Part shown: in pieces, positions 8,702-17,594 of the stretch
Numbering within the stretch: position 1 is the first letter of the stretch
Layout of the letters: every line of letters starts with the position of its first letter
Assembly (NCBI GenBank): GCA_030624355.1
Contig: JAUXKG010000002.1
Span: 1 to 22,133, forward strand
Length of the DNA stretch: 22,133 nucleotides
Source of the DNA: Acidobacteriota bacterium
GTDB lineage: Bacteria > Acidobacteriota > UBA6911 > RPQK01 > JADFOI01
Reading direction: 5' to 3'
Notes under the pieces: generated by a model
What the model saw: only the letters and a program-made list of their open reading frames with translations
What the model was told of the DNA's origin: nothing
Database searches by the model: none
Translations under genes and position numbers: made by a program

Positions 8702-9643
8702 TCAGCCGAGCCGACTACTTTGGAGGACTCTTTTTGGCACCGGTGTTAATTCCCAGATCAAACGGGTCCAGGAAAGCAGTCGGAGCAGATAGTAGGTGAT
8801 GTCGATTTCCCACCAATAGAATCCCTGGCGAACGGTCGCAGGAAAATGATGGTGGTTGTTATGCCATCCTTCTCCCAAGGTGATCAAGGCCAGTATCAGG
8901 CTGTTACGGCTCTCATCCGAAGTGTCGAATCGTTTGCGGCCCATCTTATGAGCCAGAGAATTAATGGTTGAGGTGCAGTGAAAAAGAACCGTTGTAGAGA
9001 TAAAGAATCCCCAAATGAGCATTTGCATACCCGATGTTTCCAGACCGGGAGCAAATAAATTGAGCACCGCACCAAAGGTGAAAAGGGATACTGCCAATAT
9101 CAATGGCACCAGGTTGTCGAAACGGTCCAGGAAGCAGAGCTCAGGAAACTTTTCCAGATCCGGCACCGCTTTCAAGTTGGTGGGAAAGTTCTTTCGACAG
9201 GTGATCCACCCCATGTGACTCCAGAAAAAACTGTTTCGGTGAGGAGAGTGAACATCGCCTTCCTTATCAGAGAAACGATGGTGGTGGCGGTGATGGGCGG
9301 CCCACCACAGAGGTCCCTTTTGTACGGCGCTGTTTCCCAGGATGGCAAGAGCAAACTGGCCCCAGCGGGAAGTCTTGAATGTTCGGTGTGAGAAGTAACG
9401 ATGGTAGAAGCCTGTCACTGCAAACATGCGGACGAAGTACAGTGACACAGCCACGGTGACAGCTATCCAGCTCCAACCGACCCATATGACGCCGAAGCAC
9501 ATCAGATGGAGAGCGAAAAAAGGGAGACTTCTGACCCAGTCAATTTTGTACGAGTCAGCCTCCGCAACTACCTCGTCTCCAGCCCAGGCATCAAACCATC
9601 TCGCTAAAGCGAGGAAAAAATCCTTTTCTTTCCGTTTCTTCAT
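8702..9643 (-). CDS. Membrane fatty-acid (acyl-CoA-type) desaturase
   Basis: Di-iron membrane desaturase, 313 aa, which would insert a double bond (most likely delta-9) into a saturated acyl chain. All three histidine boxes are present: HRYFSH at 81-86, HRHHH at 118-122, and HNNHH at 261-265 within GEGWHNNHHHFP. The lengths and spacing match stearoyl-CoA desaturase-like bacterial proteins, with paired helices at about 40-75 and 177-225. Start chosen at ATG 9643 because GGAGAG/GAGGAG lies 10-12 nt upstream; an in-frame ATG at 9715 would add 24 residues that do not look like the family. No cytochrome b5 or ferredoxin domain is fused, so the electron donor is encoded elsewhere. Same strand as the LptFG gene upstream (154 nt gap) and the radical SAM gene downstream (147 nt gap); joint transcription is possible but not shown. 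Confidence 0.94.
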   Translation of the reverse strand: MKKRKEKDFFLALARWFDAWAGDEVVAEADSYKIDWVRSLPFFALHLMCFGVIWVGWSWIAVTVAVSLYFVRMFAVTGFYHRYFSHRTFKTSRWGQFALAILGNSAVQKGPLWWAAHHRHHHRFSDKEGDVHSPHRNSFFWSHMGWITCRKNFPTNLKAVPDLEKFPELCFLDRFDNLVPLILAVSLFTFGAVLNLFAPGLETSGMQMLIWGFFISTTVLFHCTSTINSLAHKMGRKRFDTSDESRNSLILALITLGEGWHNNHHHFPATVRQGFYWWEIDITYYLLRLLSWTRLIWELTPVPKRVLQSSRLG

Positions 9644-9797
9644 GATGTCGCTTCTCTCCTCAAAGGGGTCTTCCAAGCACCATCCCCCCACAGCTGATTG
9701 GAGTAAAGATACCATAAGTCCATGTCAGATGTAAAAGTAGCTGGTTGTTCGATTGTCGTCATGGTGGCCCAGTGGATTGGCGCATTTTCGATGAATC

Positions 9798-12131
9798 TTA
9801 CGACCTGATTCCGGATATGAGAAAGACGCTACCTGCCGCGAACAACAAGTTGGGACCCCAGGCGGCTAAAATGGGAGAGAGCATCCCATTGGAGCCAAGA
9901 ACCCCAAAGACCCCAAAAGCTCCCCAATAGAGAATACCCAGAAAGACACCTGTTGCGATGCCGTAAAGCGCCCCTCTGCGGCCCAGGGAAAAAGCAAAGG
10001 GAATGCCCAGGAGGGACATGATGACACTGACCACAGGGAAGGAGATCTTCTTGTTCAGCTCGGTTTTCAGGTGGTCTACTTCGAAACCGCCCTGTTGGAG
10101 GCCCAGAATGTATTGGTTCAGCTCCCCATAAGTCATCTTGTTCGACTCTTGAACTTCCTTTCGGAAATATCTGGGAGTCTCAGGGAAAAAGAAATGGCTT
10201 CTGTCAAAGGTTGAAAATTGAGCAGTGCCTCCGGGCTGCAGGGTCCGCCGCCACCCGTTGTAAAGTATCCAACCACTAGTGCCGGGGTCCCATTCAGCTC
10301 GCTGAGCGTAGATGTGGCCCAGCAGTTGGTTTTGGCCGATACTCAGTTCATAGACTGAGATTTGAGCGAAGACCGCGCGATCTGAATCAAAGTAGTTGTA
10401 GTTGTATAGGCGATTGTCCTGGCCGAAGATCCAGTTATGACCCACCTGGTAGTGGGTCTGAACGGGACGGCCCTTGATGATGTTTCGCAAGCTGTCCTGC
10501 CTCTGATTCGCATAGGGGAGAACATATTCTTGTAGAACGAAAATCAGGGCACTCACTGCCAAAGCCGTAGTTAATACTGGAACAACCAGACGGTAAACGC
10601 TCACTCCACAAGCCTTCAGAGCGACTATTTGGTTCGTTTTTTCCAGTGATCCAAAGGTCAGCAAGGTGGCAATTAGCAACGAAATAGGAACGATCAACAT
10701 CAAGACGTGGGGGAGAAAATAGAAGTAGTAGTCCAAGACGACTCGGTAGGAGATGTTGTGTTCGAAGACATCGTCGACAAGTTCGAAGAAAGTAAAAAGA
10801 TAAACAAGAGACACACTGATTGCCAGCGTTAGACTGAAGTAGAGGAGAAATATTTGATTGATATGTCGATCGACAATTTGCAATAGCTGCAATCGAATGT
10901 TACTCGCGGAGAAGGAACCGCCATGAAAGCGACCCAGCACTCTCAGAAAAAGGAATCCGAGCATTTGACGGAGCCGTTGAAGGAGTTGCAGTCCTTGTAT
11001 CAAGCCGAGATGGAGAGCCAGTCCGCGAAGAAAGGGGAATCCAGACAGGCGATAGCGGAGGCTCAGGAGACCAGCCAACAGCAGAAGGAGATTAGCGCCC
11101 CACACTCCCCAGGCGATCGACAAGGCTCCATCCTCAGCCAGCTCGGTGCCTGCGGCGAACAGCAAATAGTAGGCCAAAGCGATCCCGATTCCCAACAGGA
11201 ATCCGTAGCTTCGACTTCCTCGGGGTGTGTGGCCTGCCATGGTGACGCCTAAGACCGCAAAGATCAAAGCCGAAAGCGGCAGGGCCAGGCGTCGGTGGAG
11301 TTCTACCAGAGTTTGCTTTGAAGAGACTGTGTCTGGTCCTTGCAGATCGACAACAAGCTCTCGGGTGGTCTTTTCTTTCGGTCTCTTGGGGCCAATCGTG
11401 GTCCGACCAATTTGGGCGGACCGCACCGGTACGTCGAGGGTATGAAAAGTAGTCAGGCTGTCTTTTTCGGGAGACTGTGGAGTCACAGTGTAGATCGAAC
11501 CCTCCTGAAAGTGGAGCTGAAGCCGCTTGGCATCTTGGCTGAAGAGAGGAGAAGCCTTTTTGGAGAGAATGATTCTTTTTTCTCCGGTGGCTCCGCTGTC
11601 GGCCATGAGGACACCCAGCCAGGCGGAATTGAGCAGTTCAATGTCTTCCACATATAGAATCATTCCCGGAAAGTCCTCGTTGAAGATACGGGGTTTGATC
11701 TCGGATTGAACAGGGCGAAGGCCGATACGGAAACGAATTGTTTGCAGGGACCAATTCCCCAGGGGAAGAAGGAAAAGGGTCAGCAGGAAGGTCACGATCG
11801 ACACCCCTATCCCAACCTTAAGAACCGGTCTCAGCATCTGGTAGATTCCAACACCGTTGGCTTGCATGGCAACCATCTCACTGTCTGCGGAGAGACGGGT
11901 GAATCCGATCAAGGTTCCGATGAGAAAAGAAAAAGGCACTGTGAAAATTAGAATACTGGGTAGAAGAGAGAGGACCACCTGCAAAACGGTGATCGTGTCA
12001 GCATTCTTTCGAATCAGCATCTCAGCCAGCCGGCCAAATTCCCGGGTGAATACCACGAACGTCAATACCAGTAGGGTAATCAAAGAAGGGGTGATGATTT
12101 CGGCGTAGACGACTCGCGAGATCTTCTTCAT
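9798..12131 (-). CDS. lptFG: LptF-LptG fusion: both permease subunits of the lipopolysaccharide ABC exporter in one chain
   Basis: 777 aa, about twice the usual length of LptF or LptG. Residues 1-365 form one YjgP/YjgQ unit and about 412-777 a second; each has three N-terminal helices, a periplasmic beta-jellyroll and three C-terminal helices. Cytoplasmic coupling segments DSEMVAMQANGVGIY (83-97) and EKTNQIVALKACGVSVY (497-513) sit at matching places, as expected for contact with LptB. The linker at about 366-411 is rich in Leu, Gln and Arg and may form an amphipathic helix. The protein should extract lipopolysaccharide from the inner membrane and pass it to LptC/LptA. The start is ATG 12131, with a weak AAGGG about 10 nt upstream. 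No lptA, lptB or lptC lies in the window. Fusions of this kind are known in some Acidobacteria as far as I recall. The gene is divergent from lipB. Confidence 0.93.
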   Translation of the reverse strand: MKKISRVVYAEIITPSLITLLVLTFVVFTREFGRLAEMLIRKNADTITVLQVVLSLLPSILIFTVPFSFLIGTLIGFTRLSADSEMVAMQANGVGIYQMLRPVLKVGIGVSIVTFLLTLFLLPLGNWSLQTIRFRIGLRPVQSEIKPRIFNEDFPGMILYVEDIELLNSAWLGVLMADSGATGEKRIILSKKASPLFSQDAKRLQLHFQEGSIYTVTPQSPEKDSLTTFHTLDVPVRSAQIGRTTIGPKRPKEKTTRELVVDLQGPDTVSSKQTLVELHRRLALPLSALIFAVLGVTMAGHTPRGSRSYGFLLGIGIALAYYLLFAAGTELAEDGALSIAWGVWGANLLLLLAGLLSLRYRLSGFPFLRGLALHLGLIQGLQLLQRLRQMLGFLFLRVLGRFHGGSFSASNIRLQLLQIVDRHINQIFLLYFSLTLAISVSLVYLFTFFELVDDVFEHNISYRVVLDYYFYFLPHVLMLIVPISLLIATLLTFGSLEKTNQIVALKACGVSVYRLVVPVLTTALAVSALIFVLQEYVLPYANQRQDSLRNIIKGRPVQTHYQVGHNWIFGQDNRLYNYNYFDSDRAVFAQISVYELSIGQNQLLGHIYAQRAEWDPGTSGWILYNGWRRTLQPGGTAQFSTFDRSHFFFPETPRYFRKEVQESNKMTYGELNQYILGLQQGGFEVDHLKTELNKKISFPVVSVIMSLLGIPFAFSLGRRGALYGIATGVFLGILYWGAFGVFGVLGSNGMLSPILAAWGPNLLFAAGSVFLISGIRS

Positions 12132-12226
12132 GGGTAGACACCCTTATTCTAACATCTGGCCTGCCAGGTTGTTGTGGCCGGATTCGGCCTCTGTTTCCGG
12201 ATCACCAGCAGAGTCGAAGCGGAGGG

Positions 12227-12278
12227 TCTAGTGTCCTGTCTCACAAATGTCATGCTATTTGTAAGATAGGACACTAGA
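12227..12278. repeat. 52-bp near-perfect palindrome, MITE-like, flanked by CTAG
   Basis: Two 22-base arms (12227-12248 and 12257-12278) match at 20 of 22 positions as inverted repeats, with an 8-base loop. The outer bases read CTAG on both sides, which could be a 4-bp target duplication of the YTAR type known for some transposase families. The inner terminus (TGTCCTGTCTCACAAAT) closely resembles the sequence starting at 21973. It lies 8 bases before the lipB ATG in a 155-bp divergent region, so it cannot end an upstream transcript. It may be a minimal insertion-element relic or a regulatory operator. As RNA it would form a strong hairpin in the lipB leader. Confidence 0.75.
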
Positions 12279-12286
12279 ATGAGTTA

Positions 12287-12910
12287 ATGCGGTTTGTTGA
12301 TTTGGGCTTGATCAAATTGCCGGAAGCTCTGCGGCGTCAGCAGGAGACAGTTTTGAGGATTGCCGATCAGGATGGGCCTGAAACCGTCTACTTGCTGGAG
12401 CATCCTCACGTTTTTACCACTGGGCGGTTGGGAAAAGAGGAGAATTTGCTGGCGAAAAGTGACTGGAATGGAACTTCGATCGAGCCGATATCAATTAATC
12501 GCGGCGGAGATGTGACCTATCACGGGCCTGGGCAACTAGTGGGATATCTCCATCTTGATCTGCGCCGGCGTCATCGGGATGTCCATCTATTCTTGAGAAA
12601 CCTCGAATCAAGTCTCATTCGCACGGTCAAGCGGTTGGGGGTCAGAGCCTTTCGTCGGCAGGGTTTGACGGGTGTGTGGAGTGATCAGGGCAAACTGGCC
12701 TCGATTGGCGTAGGTGTGAGCCGCTGGATTACGATGCACGGTTTTGCTTTAAATATTCACACCGATCTGCGTTACTTCCAACTGATCAACCCGTGCGGAC
12801 TGACGAACTGCCCAATGACCTCTTTGAGTCGACTATTGGACAGAAGTGTCAGCATGGGTGAGGTCAAAGGCCTTTTTCAGAAGTGTTTTCAGGAGACATT
12901 TCGAAATTAG
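12287..12910 (+). CDS. lipB: Octanoyltransferase (lipoyl synthesis)
   Basis: LipB, 207 aa, transfers octanoate from octanoyl-ACP to lipoyl domains of 2-oxoacid dehydrogenases and the glycine cleavage H protein; LipA then inserts sulfur. Seen: the conserved NRGGDVTYHGPGQLVGY at 71-87, GKLASIGVGVSRWITMHGFALN at 135-156 with the catalytic Lys136, and NPCGL at 168-172 with the catalytic Cys170. The length matches the family. The start is ATG 12287, directly after a palindromic repeat and without a clear Shine-Dalgarno. The 3' end overlaps the 3' end of convergent nuoI by 47 bases, so the last codons of both genes are read from both strands. The partner lipA lies about 8 kb away beyond the nuo operon. 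Confidence 0.97.
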   Translation: MRFVDLGLIKLPEALRRQQETVLRIADQDGPETVYLLEHPHVFTTGRLGKEENLLAKSDWNGTSIEPISINRGGDVTYHGPGQLVGYLHLDLRRRHRDVHLFLRNLESSLIRTVKRLGVRAFRRQGLTGVWSDQGKLASIGVGVSRWITMHGFALNIHTDLRYFQLINPCGLTNCPMTSLSRLLDRSVSMGEVKGLFQKCFQETFRN

Positions 12911-13463
12911 CCGGATCATCGGTCCCAGCGGCCCTTTCAGACCTGAGGGGTGCGGGGGAGAGAGAAAGCAGTTTATCGAGATCATAGACCATTCCCTCTC
13001 GGCTGTATGAGGAGAACTCCAGGATGCCTGTGTCCATGCGGATAGCATCTTCCGGACAGGCTTCTATGCAGAATCCGCAGAAAACGCACAGGCCCAGATC
13101 GATGTCAAAGCGCACCGGATACTTCTCAATTTGAGGATTCGGATGCTCTCCTGCCACGATGTAGATGCAGCGGGCCGGACAAACACTTTCACACATCATA
13201 CAGGCCACGCAGCGAGGTGACCCATCTTCCCGCCGGGTTAGACGGTGGAGAGTTCGCAAGCGGGAGGACAAGGGTCGCCGTTCTTCCGGGTACTGGAAGG
13301 TCTCTCCGCCGCGCAAGTGTTGTGCCAAGCCCAGTTGGTGGAGCAGGTGAATGAAAAAATTGCGAAAAAAGTGTCTGGCGGTCAAACGAAGTCCTTTTAC
13401 GATTGCAGGGAGGTAGGTGCGCTCCCAGAATCCAGGTTTTCTCTCAATTCTCTTTATACCCAT
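12864..13463 (-). CDS. nuoI: NADH-quinone oxidoreductase subunit I
   Basis: Ferredoxin-like subunit of complex I, 199 aa, carrying clusters N6a and N6b that link NuoG to the terminal cluster in NuoB. Two 4Fe-4S motifs are complete: Cys85, 88, 91, 95 (CVACMMCESVC) and Cys126, 129, 132, 136 (CVFCGFCIEAC). The N-terminal helix region (about 15-45) should lie on the membrane surface. Start: ATG 13463; the open frame continues upstream through the nuoH gene but that part is a shadow of nuoH. It is 32 nt after nuoH and is the last gene of the operon here. The final 35 or so residues (from about 165) are a weakly conserved tail, and the gene end is embedded in the end of convergent lipB. Confidence 0.97.
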   Translation of the reverse strand: MGIKRIERKPGFWERTYLPAIVKGLRLTARHFFRNFFIHLLHQLGLAQHLRGGETFQYPEERRPLSSRLRTLHRLTRREDGSPRCVACMMCESVCPARCIYIVAGEHPNPQIEKYPVRFDIDLGLCVFCGFCIEACPEDAIRMDTGILEFSSYSREGMVYDLDKLLSLSPAPLRSERAAGTDDPANFEMSPENTSEKGL

Positions 13464-13495
13464 GATAGTTTCGAGTAGGGCGTGTCTTGGTAACC

Positions 13496-14572
13496 TCAGT
13501 CTGCCAGTAAGATAATCAGTCCGGTCACAAGGATATTTGCGATCGACAGAGGAAGCATGATTGTCCAACCCAGTTTCATCAGTTGATCCCATCGGAAACG
13601 GGGCAGGGTCCAGCGAACCAACATCATCAAGAAGCAGAAGAAAAAGACCTTTAGCAGGAAGGAGCCGATCTGCAAACCCATGACTACCGGCTGGGAGAGA
13701 GAAATGGCTGTTCCTCCCGGAAAACTGAAGCCACCGGAAGCCAGATAAGGAACCTGCCATCCTCCGAAAAACAATGTTGTAATTAGAGATGATGCCAGCA
13801 CCGTTCCCACAAAGTCAGTGGAATAGAACATTCCGAACTTCATGCCACTGTACTCGACGAAATAACCGATAATATCAGAATCTCCCTCGGGTACGTCAAA
13901 AGGAACGCGTTTGGTTTCCGCCATAGCTGCCGTAGCGAAGAGAATAAATCCGAGCGGCTGCAATAAGACCCCCCACATGGGGAGCCATCCCCAAATTAAG
14001 TGCCCCTGTGCCAGAGTGATCTCCTGAAGGTTCAAGGTGCCATAGATCATAAGAAGACCAATGATGGTAGCACCCATGGTGATTTCGTATGAGATCATCT
14101 GGCTGGCCGCACGCAGCCCTCCCAGTAGAGCGTAGTTGTTGGCAGAGGACCAGCCGGCCAATACAAATCCATAGATCCCCATGCTCATGACAGCAAAAAC
14201 GTACAGTAAGCCGACATTCAAATCCAGAAGCTGCAGGGAGACCGTATAATCGCCCAATTGATAGATTCCGCCGAAAGGGATAACGGCGAAGGCGACCAGG
14301 GCAAAGAACAGAGCGGCCATGGGGGCCAGGGTGTGCAGGAAACGATTTCCCGTGGGAGGAATGAAGTCTTCCTTAGTCAGTAGTTTGATGGCGTCGGCAA
14401 TAGGGTGAAACAGTCCCAAAAAGCGAAACCCAAGAATGTCGGCCCGATTGGCTCCAATCCGATCCTGCATCAAGGCACTCTGCTTGCGTTCCATCCAGCT
14501 CAGAATGAACATGTAGCCCATGACGACGTTGAAAACAAAAAGAGCCTTGATGAAATGTATGAAATACTCCAT
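13496..14572 (-). CDS. nuoH: NADH-quinone oxidoreductase subunit H
   Basis: Membrane subunit of complex I that forms the quinone-binding chamber with NuoB and NuoD. 358 aa, slightly longer than the roughly 325 aa of E. coli NuoH, with about eight to nine helices. Seen: an N-terminal ERKQSALMQDRIGANR-type motif near residue 27-42, the loop AETKRVPFDVPEGDSDII followed by EYSGMKFGMF, both hallmarks of the family and rich in the acidic residues of the E-channel. ATG 14572 is taken as start; a TTG directly before it is also in frame. The gene begins right behind the nuoG stop codon, with three bases between them, which suggests translational coupling. Confidence 0.97.
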   Translation of the reverse strand: MEYFIHFIKALFVFNVVMGYMFILSWMERKQSALMQDRIGANRADILGFRFLGLFHPIADAIKLLTKEDFIPPTGNRFLHTLAPMAALFFALVAFAVIPFGGIYQLGDYTVSLQLLDLNVGLLYVFAVMSMGIYGFVLAGWSSANNYALLGGLRAASQMISYEITMGATIIGLLMIYGTLNLQEITLAQGHLIWGWLPMWGVLLQPLGFILFATAAMAETKRVPFDVPEGDSDIIGYFVEYSGMKFGMFYSTDFVGTVLASSLITTLFFGGWQVPYLASGGFSFPGGTAISLSQPVVMGLQIGSFLLKVFFFCFLMMLVRWTLPRFRWDQLMKLGWTIMLPLSIANILVTGLIILLAD

Positions 14573-14575
14573 CAA

Positions 14576-16156
14576 TCAGATGTCCCGGCTTGAGTTCTCG
14601 TGCAGCATCTCTCCAAAGGTATCGAGTTTCTCATAGGGCTTCCCGTACCATGCGATGAACAGCTCCTCGGGAGTTTCATAGGGCAGAGGATGCTCTAGCT
14701 GTCGGGCCAATTGCGCGAAGATCTCGTGATCGGGTTTGGAATCAGCGAGAGGCAGTAAAGCCTGTCGAAACCGCTGAAGGCGACCTTCAAAGTTAGTAAA
14801 GGTCCCATCCTTCTCTGCAAAGGTTGCTGTCGGCAGCACTACCTGGGCCAGCTCCGCCGTGCTGTTCCAGTGAGTCCCCTGGAAGATGATGTACTCTGTC
14901 TGCTGAAGCATCTGTTGGGCCTGGTCGTTGTTCAAATCGTGGCTGATGACGTACAGGACCTTGATTTCTCCCTTGGACGCTTTATCCAGCATATCCTGGA
15001 CATCTGCCAGCAGGCCCATTTCCTCGGCTCCCCGGCTGTTGGGATTCTTGTCGGCGCGGATTAGAAAATCATCCTGAAAGCCTGGCTGCTCCCAGGGATT
15101 CCGGTAGCCGACCTGAGGGAGTCCCATGAACTCTACGAACAACTCTCGAATCAGATACAGTTCTTCGTTGGAGAGTTGAGGAGAGGCAATCACGCCAACA
15201 GAGTTGGGACCGAACTTCTCAATCGACGTTCGAAGGACCAGTGCGATCGTTTTAGTGACGGTTTCCCAGTCAGAGTCTTGGAGTGTTCCCGCGACCCGCA
15301 GAGAAGGCGACTGAATCCGTTTCTCATCCAGACTCTCATAGGAAAAACGTCCTTCGTCGCACATCCACCACTGGTTGACGAATGGGTTGAACCGTGGTTT
15401 CAAGCGCTGGACCCGTCTTCCACCAGCTTTGTAGCGTCTGTCTGAGTTGAAGTGTATGTGGATATTACATCCCCTGGAGCATCCATTGCAGATGGACTGC
15501 TGGGTCGAGAGGTACCAGACACGGCATTGAAAACGAAACTCCCGTTCTGTGAGGGCTCCAACAGGGCAGATGTCAATGACGTTTCCCGAGTAGGGATTTT
15601 CAAGAGCCTTGCCCGGGTAAAGATCGACCACTGAGCGGTTGCCTCGATTGAAGACGCCCAATTCATTGGTCTGGGAAACGTTGTCACAAAAGCGTGTGCA
15701 ACGTGTGCATAGGATGCACCTTTCCTGATCGAGAATCACGTGGGGACCGATAGGGAAGGCCTTCTTTCTCTTGATCTTATTTTCTAGAAAGCGGCTGTCA
15801 TACTGTCCTATCTCCATATAGAGATTTTGAAGATCGCATTCTCCAGACTGGTCGCATACCGGACAATCCAGTGGATGATTGGTCAAGAGAAACTCAAGCA
15901 TCGACTTTCTTGCTTGCTTGGCCTTTTCGGAGTCAGTGCTGACCTTCATCCCTTCTTGGACCGGGGTATGGCAGGAGATGGCCAGTTTAGGCATGTTCTC
16001 GATGTCGACCAGGCACATCCTGCAGCTTCCGGCGATAGGAAGTCCCGGATGGTAACAATACCGAGGCACATATATACCCAGTTTTTCGGTGGCCTGGATC
16101 ACCGTGGAACCAGCATCTACGGCAATTTCTTGTCCGTTGATTGTCAGAGTTGGCAT
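14576..16156 (-). CDS. nuoG: NADH-quinone oxidoreductase subunit G, short form
   Basis: Electron-transfer subunit of complex I, 526 aa. Ligands are complete: 2Fe-2S N1b at Cys34, 45, 48, 62; the His-ligated N5 at His94, Cys98, 101, 107; a 4Fe-4S cluster at Cys147, 150, 153, 197. There is also an N7-like set Cys223, 226, 230 and Cys266 (CNGCSRGC then WWMCDEGR). After about residue 285 a molybdopterin-oxidoreductase-like domain follows but is far shorter than in E. coli (908 aa); its ending keeps the conserved VVLPTATFAEKDGTFTNFEGR. Start: ATG 16156, where MPTLTINGQ aligns with the family start; a TTG at 16210 would add 18 unlikely residues. It lies 128 nt downstream of nuoF, the largest gap in the operon; that gap holds only a 21-codon frame without known homology. 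Confidence 0.95.
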   Translation of the reverse strand: MPTLTINGQEIAVDAGSTVIQATEKLGIYVPRYCYHPGLPIAGSCRMCLVDIENMPKLAISCHTPVQEGMKVSTDSEKAKQARKSMLEFLLTNHPLDCPVCDQSGECDLQNLYMEIGQYDSRFLENKIKRKKAFPIGPHVILDQERCILCTRCTRFCDNVSQTNELGVFNRGNRSVVDLYPGKALENPYSGNVIDICPVGALTEREFRFQCRVWYLSTQQSICNGCSRGCNIHIHFNSDRRYKAGGRRVQRLKPRFNPFVNQWWMCDEGRFSYESLDEKRIQSPSLRVAGTLQDSDWETVTKTIALVLRTSIEKFGPNSVGVIASPQLSNEELYLIRELFVEFMGLPQVGYRNPWEQPGFQDDFLIRADKNPNSRGAEEMGLLADVQDMLDKASKGEIKVLYVISHDLNNDQAQQMLQQTEYIIFQGTHWNSTAELAQVVLPTATFAEKDGTFTNFEGRLQRFRQALLPLADSKPDHEIFAQLARQLEHPLPYETPEELFIAWYGKPYEKLDTFGEMLHENSSRDI

Positions 16157-16284
16157 GGTTTGGAACCTGACTCCTTGGATAGACTCATCTTTGCGACCGA
16201 CGGCAGGCAATCTTTGAGTTGTTCATCATCGTGAGCAATTCTGTCTGCATCTGCAGCGGTTCGAATCTTCAAGACATGGGTAGT

Positions 16285-17574
16285 TCAACCTGTAGTCGCC
16301 TCTTTTCTTTTAATCAAATCACACTTTTTATGCAGGATGTGATATTCGAATTCCGATGTAAATTTCTGGACATAGCTTCTGAAGGACATAGCAGCTCCAT
16401 CGCTTAGTGCACAGATACTGGTACCGCTCATGTTGTCGGCTAACTCCAACAGCGTTCTGGTATCCTCACGAGTTCCACTGCCATCCAGAATTCGATTCAA
16501 TATCTTGTAGACCCAGCCGGTACCCTCGCGGCAGGGGGTACACTGACCGCACGACTCATGGGAAAAGAAGCGCATGATGTTGTGAGCCGCCTTAACCATG
16601 CAGATATCCTCATCCATGACCACCACTGCACCCGACCCCAGCATCGAGCCTCGTTTCATCAAGCTGTCAAAATCCAGAGGAATATCCAAATCCTCGGCTG
16701 TCAACACACCCGCGGAGGCACCTCCCGGTATGATTCCCTTGAGGGCCTTGCCGTCAAGGATTCCACCTCCATGTTCGTAGATCAGTTCACGCATTGGAGT
16801 TCCCAAAGGCAGTTCATAGACTCCGGGGTTTTGAACGTTTCCCGACAAGGCGAAGAGCCGAGTCCCTCCATTTTGCGGGCAGCCAACCTCGGCAAACCAG
16901 ACGTCTCCCTTCAGAATGATTTTGGGGAGATGGGAAAGAGTTTCTACGTTGTTGATCACCGTGGGACAACCAAACAATCCCACCACTGCGGGAAAGGGAG
17001 GCTTGAGTCGTGGCCAGCCCTTCTTTCCCTCCAGTGATTCCAGCAGTCCGGTCTCCTCTCCACAAATATAGGCACCTGCGCCGCGATGAAGGTGGACTTC
17101 CAGGTGAAAGTCGGTGCCTAGAACCCGCTTGCCCAGCACTCCTTCCCGATAAGCATCGTCGAGGGCTTGCTGGAGGGACTCTGCGGGGCGAACGTATTCA
17201 CCACGAGTGTAGATGTATGCCGTGTGAATGCCGACAGCGTGTGCGCAGATGATAATTCCTTCGATCAGGCGGTGAGGGTCCCATTCTAGGATGTAGCGAT
17301 CTTTAAAGGTTCCCGGTTCTGACTCGTCCGCGTTGACTGCCAGGTAGATCGGCTGGCCGGTGTCTTTGGGGACGAAGGTCCATTTTCTGCCGGTGGGAAA
17401 TCCGGCACCTCCCAGGCCCCTCAGGTTGGACTTGATGACCTGGTCTGTGACCGCCTCCGGCTTCATTTCCAGGGCCTGGCGAGCTCCTTGGTAGCCTCCC
17501 TGGTTTTGGCACCAATCCAACTCTTTGGCCCGAGGATTTCCAAAATGTTCCGAGAGCAATTTTACAATCGGCAT
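16285..17574 (-). CDS. nuoF: NADH-quinone oxidoreductase subunit F
   Basis: NADH-oxidising flavoprotein of complex I, 429 aa, with FMN and the 4Fe-4S cluster N3. Seen: LRGLGGAGFPTGRKW at 51-65 and NADESEPGTFKDR at 81-93 for NADH and FMN binding; GAGAYICGEETGLLESLEG at 165-183, the glycine-rich FMN loop; and N3 ligands Cys342, Cys345, Cys348 (SCGQCTPCREG) with Cys388 (SICAL). The length is typical. Start: ATG 17574. A 13-bp hairpin separates it from nuoE, 56 nt upstream. Together with NuoE and NuoG it forms the NADH dehydrogenase module, so the enzyme should use NADH rather than ferredoxin or F420. Confidence 0.97.
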   Translation of the reverse strand: MPIVKLLSEHFGNPRAKELDWCQNQGGYQGARQALEMKPEAVTDQVIKSNLRGLGGAGFPTGRKWTFVPKDTGQPIYLAVNADESEPGTFKDRYILEWDPHRLIEGIIICAHAVGIHTAYIYTRGEYVRPAESLQQALDDAYREGVLGKRVLGTDFHLEVHLHRGAGAYICGEETGLLESLEGKKGWPRLKPPFPAVVGLFGCPTVINNVETLSHLPKIILKGDVWFAEVGCPQNGGTRLFALSGNVQNPGVYELPLGTPMRELIYEHGGGILDGKALKGIIPGGASAGVLTAEDLDIPLDFDSLMKRGSMLGSGAVVVMDEDICMVKAAHNIMRFFSHESCGQCTPCREGTGWVYKILNRILDGSGTREDTRTLLELADNMSGTSICALSDGAAMSFRSYVQKFTSEFEYHILHKKCDLIKRKEATTG

Positions 17575-17594
17575 ATGGGCTGCTCTAGCGCAAG

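Noticed and set aside
13464..13760. Upstream extension of nuoI through 13760
   Set aside because: The extra 99 codons are an alternative frame of nuoH, while the protein from ATG 13463 matches the NuoI family from its first residues.
16157..16284. Small 21-codon frame between nuoF and nuoG
   Set aside because: Too short, no homology recognised and no good ribosome site; not enough to call a gene.
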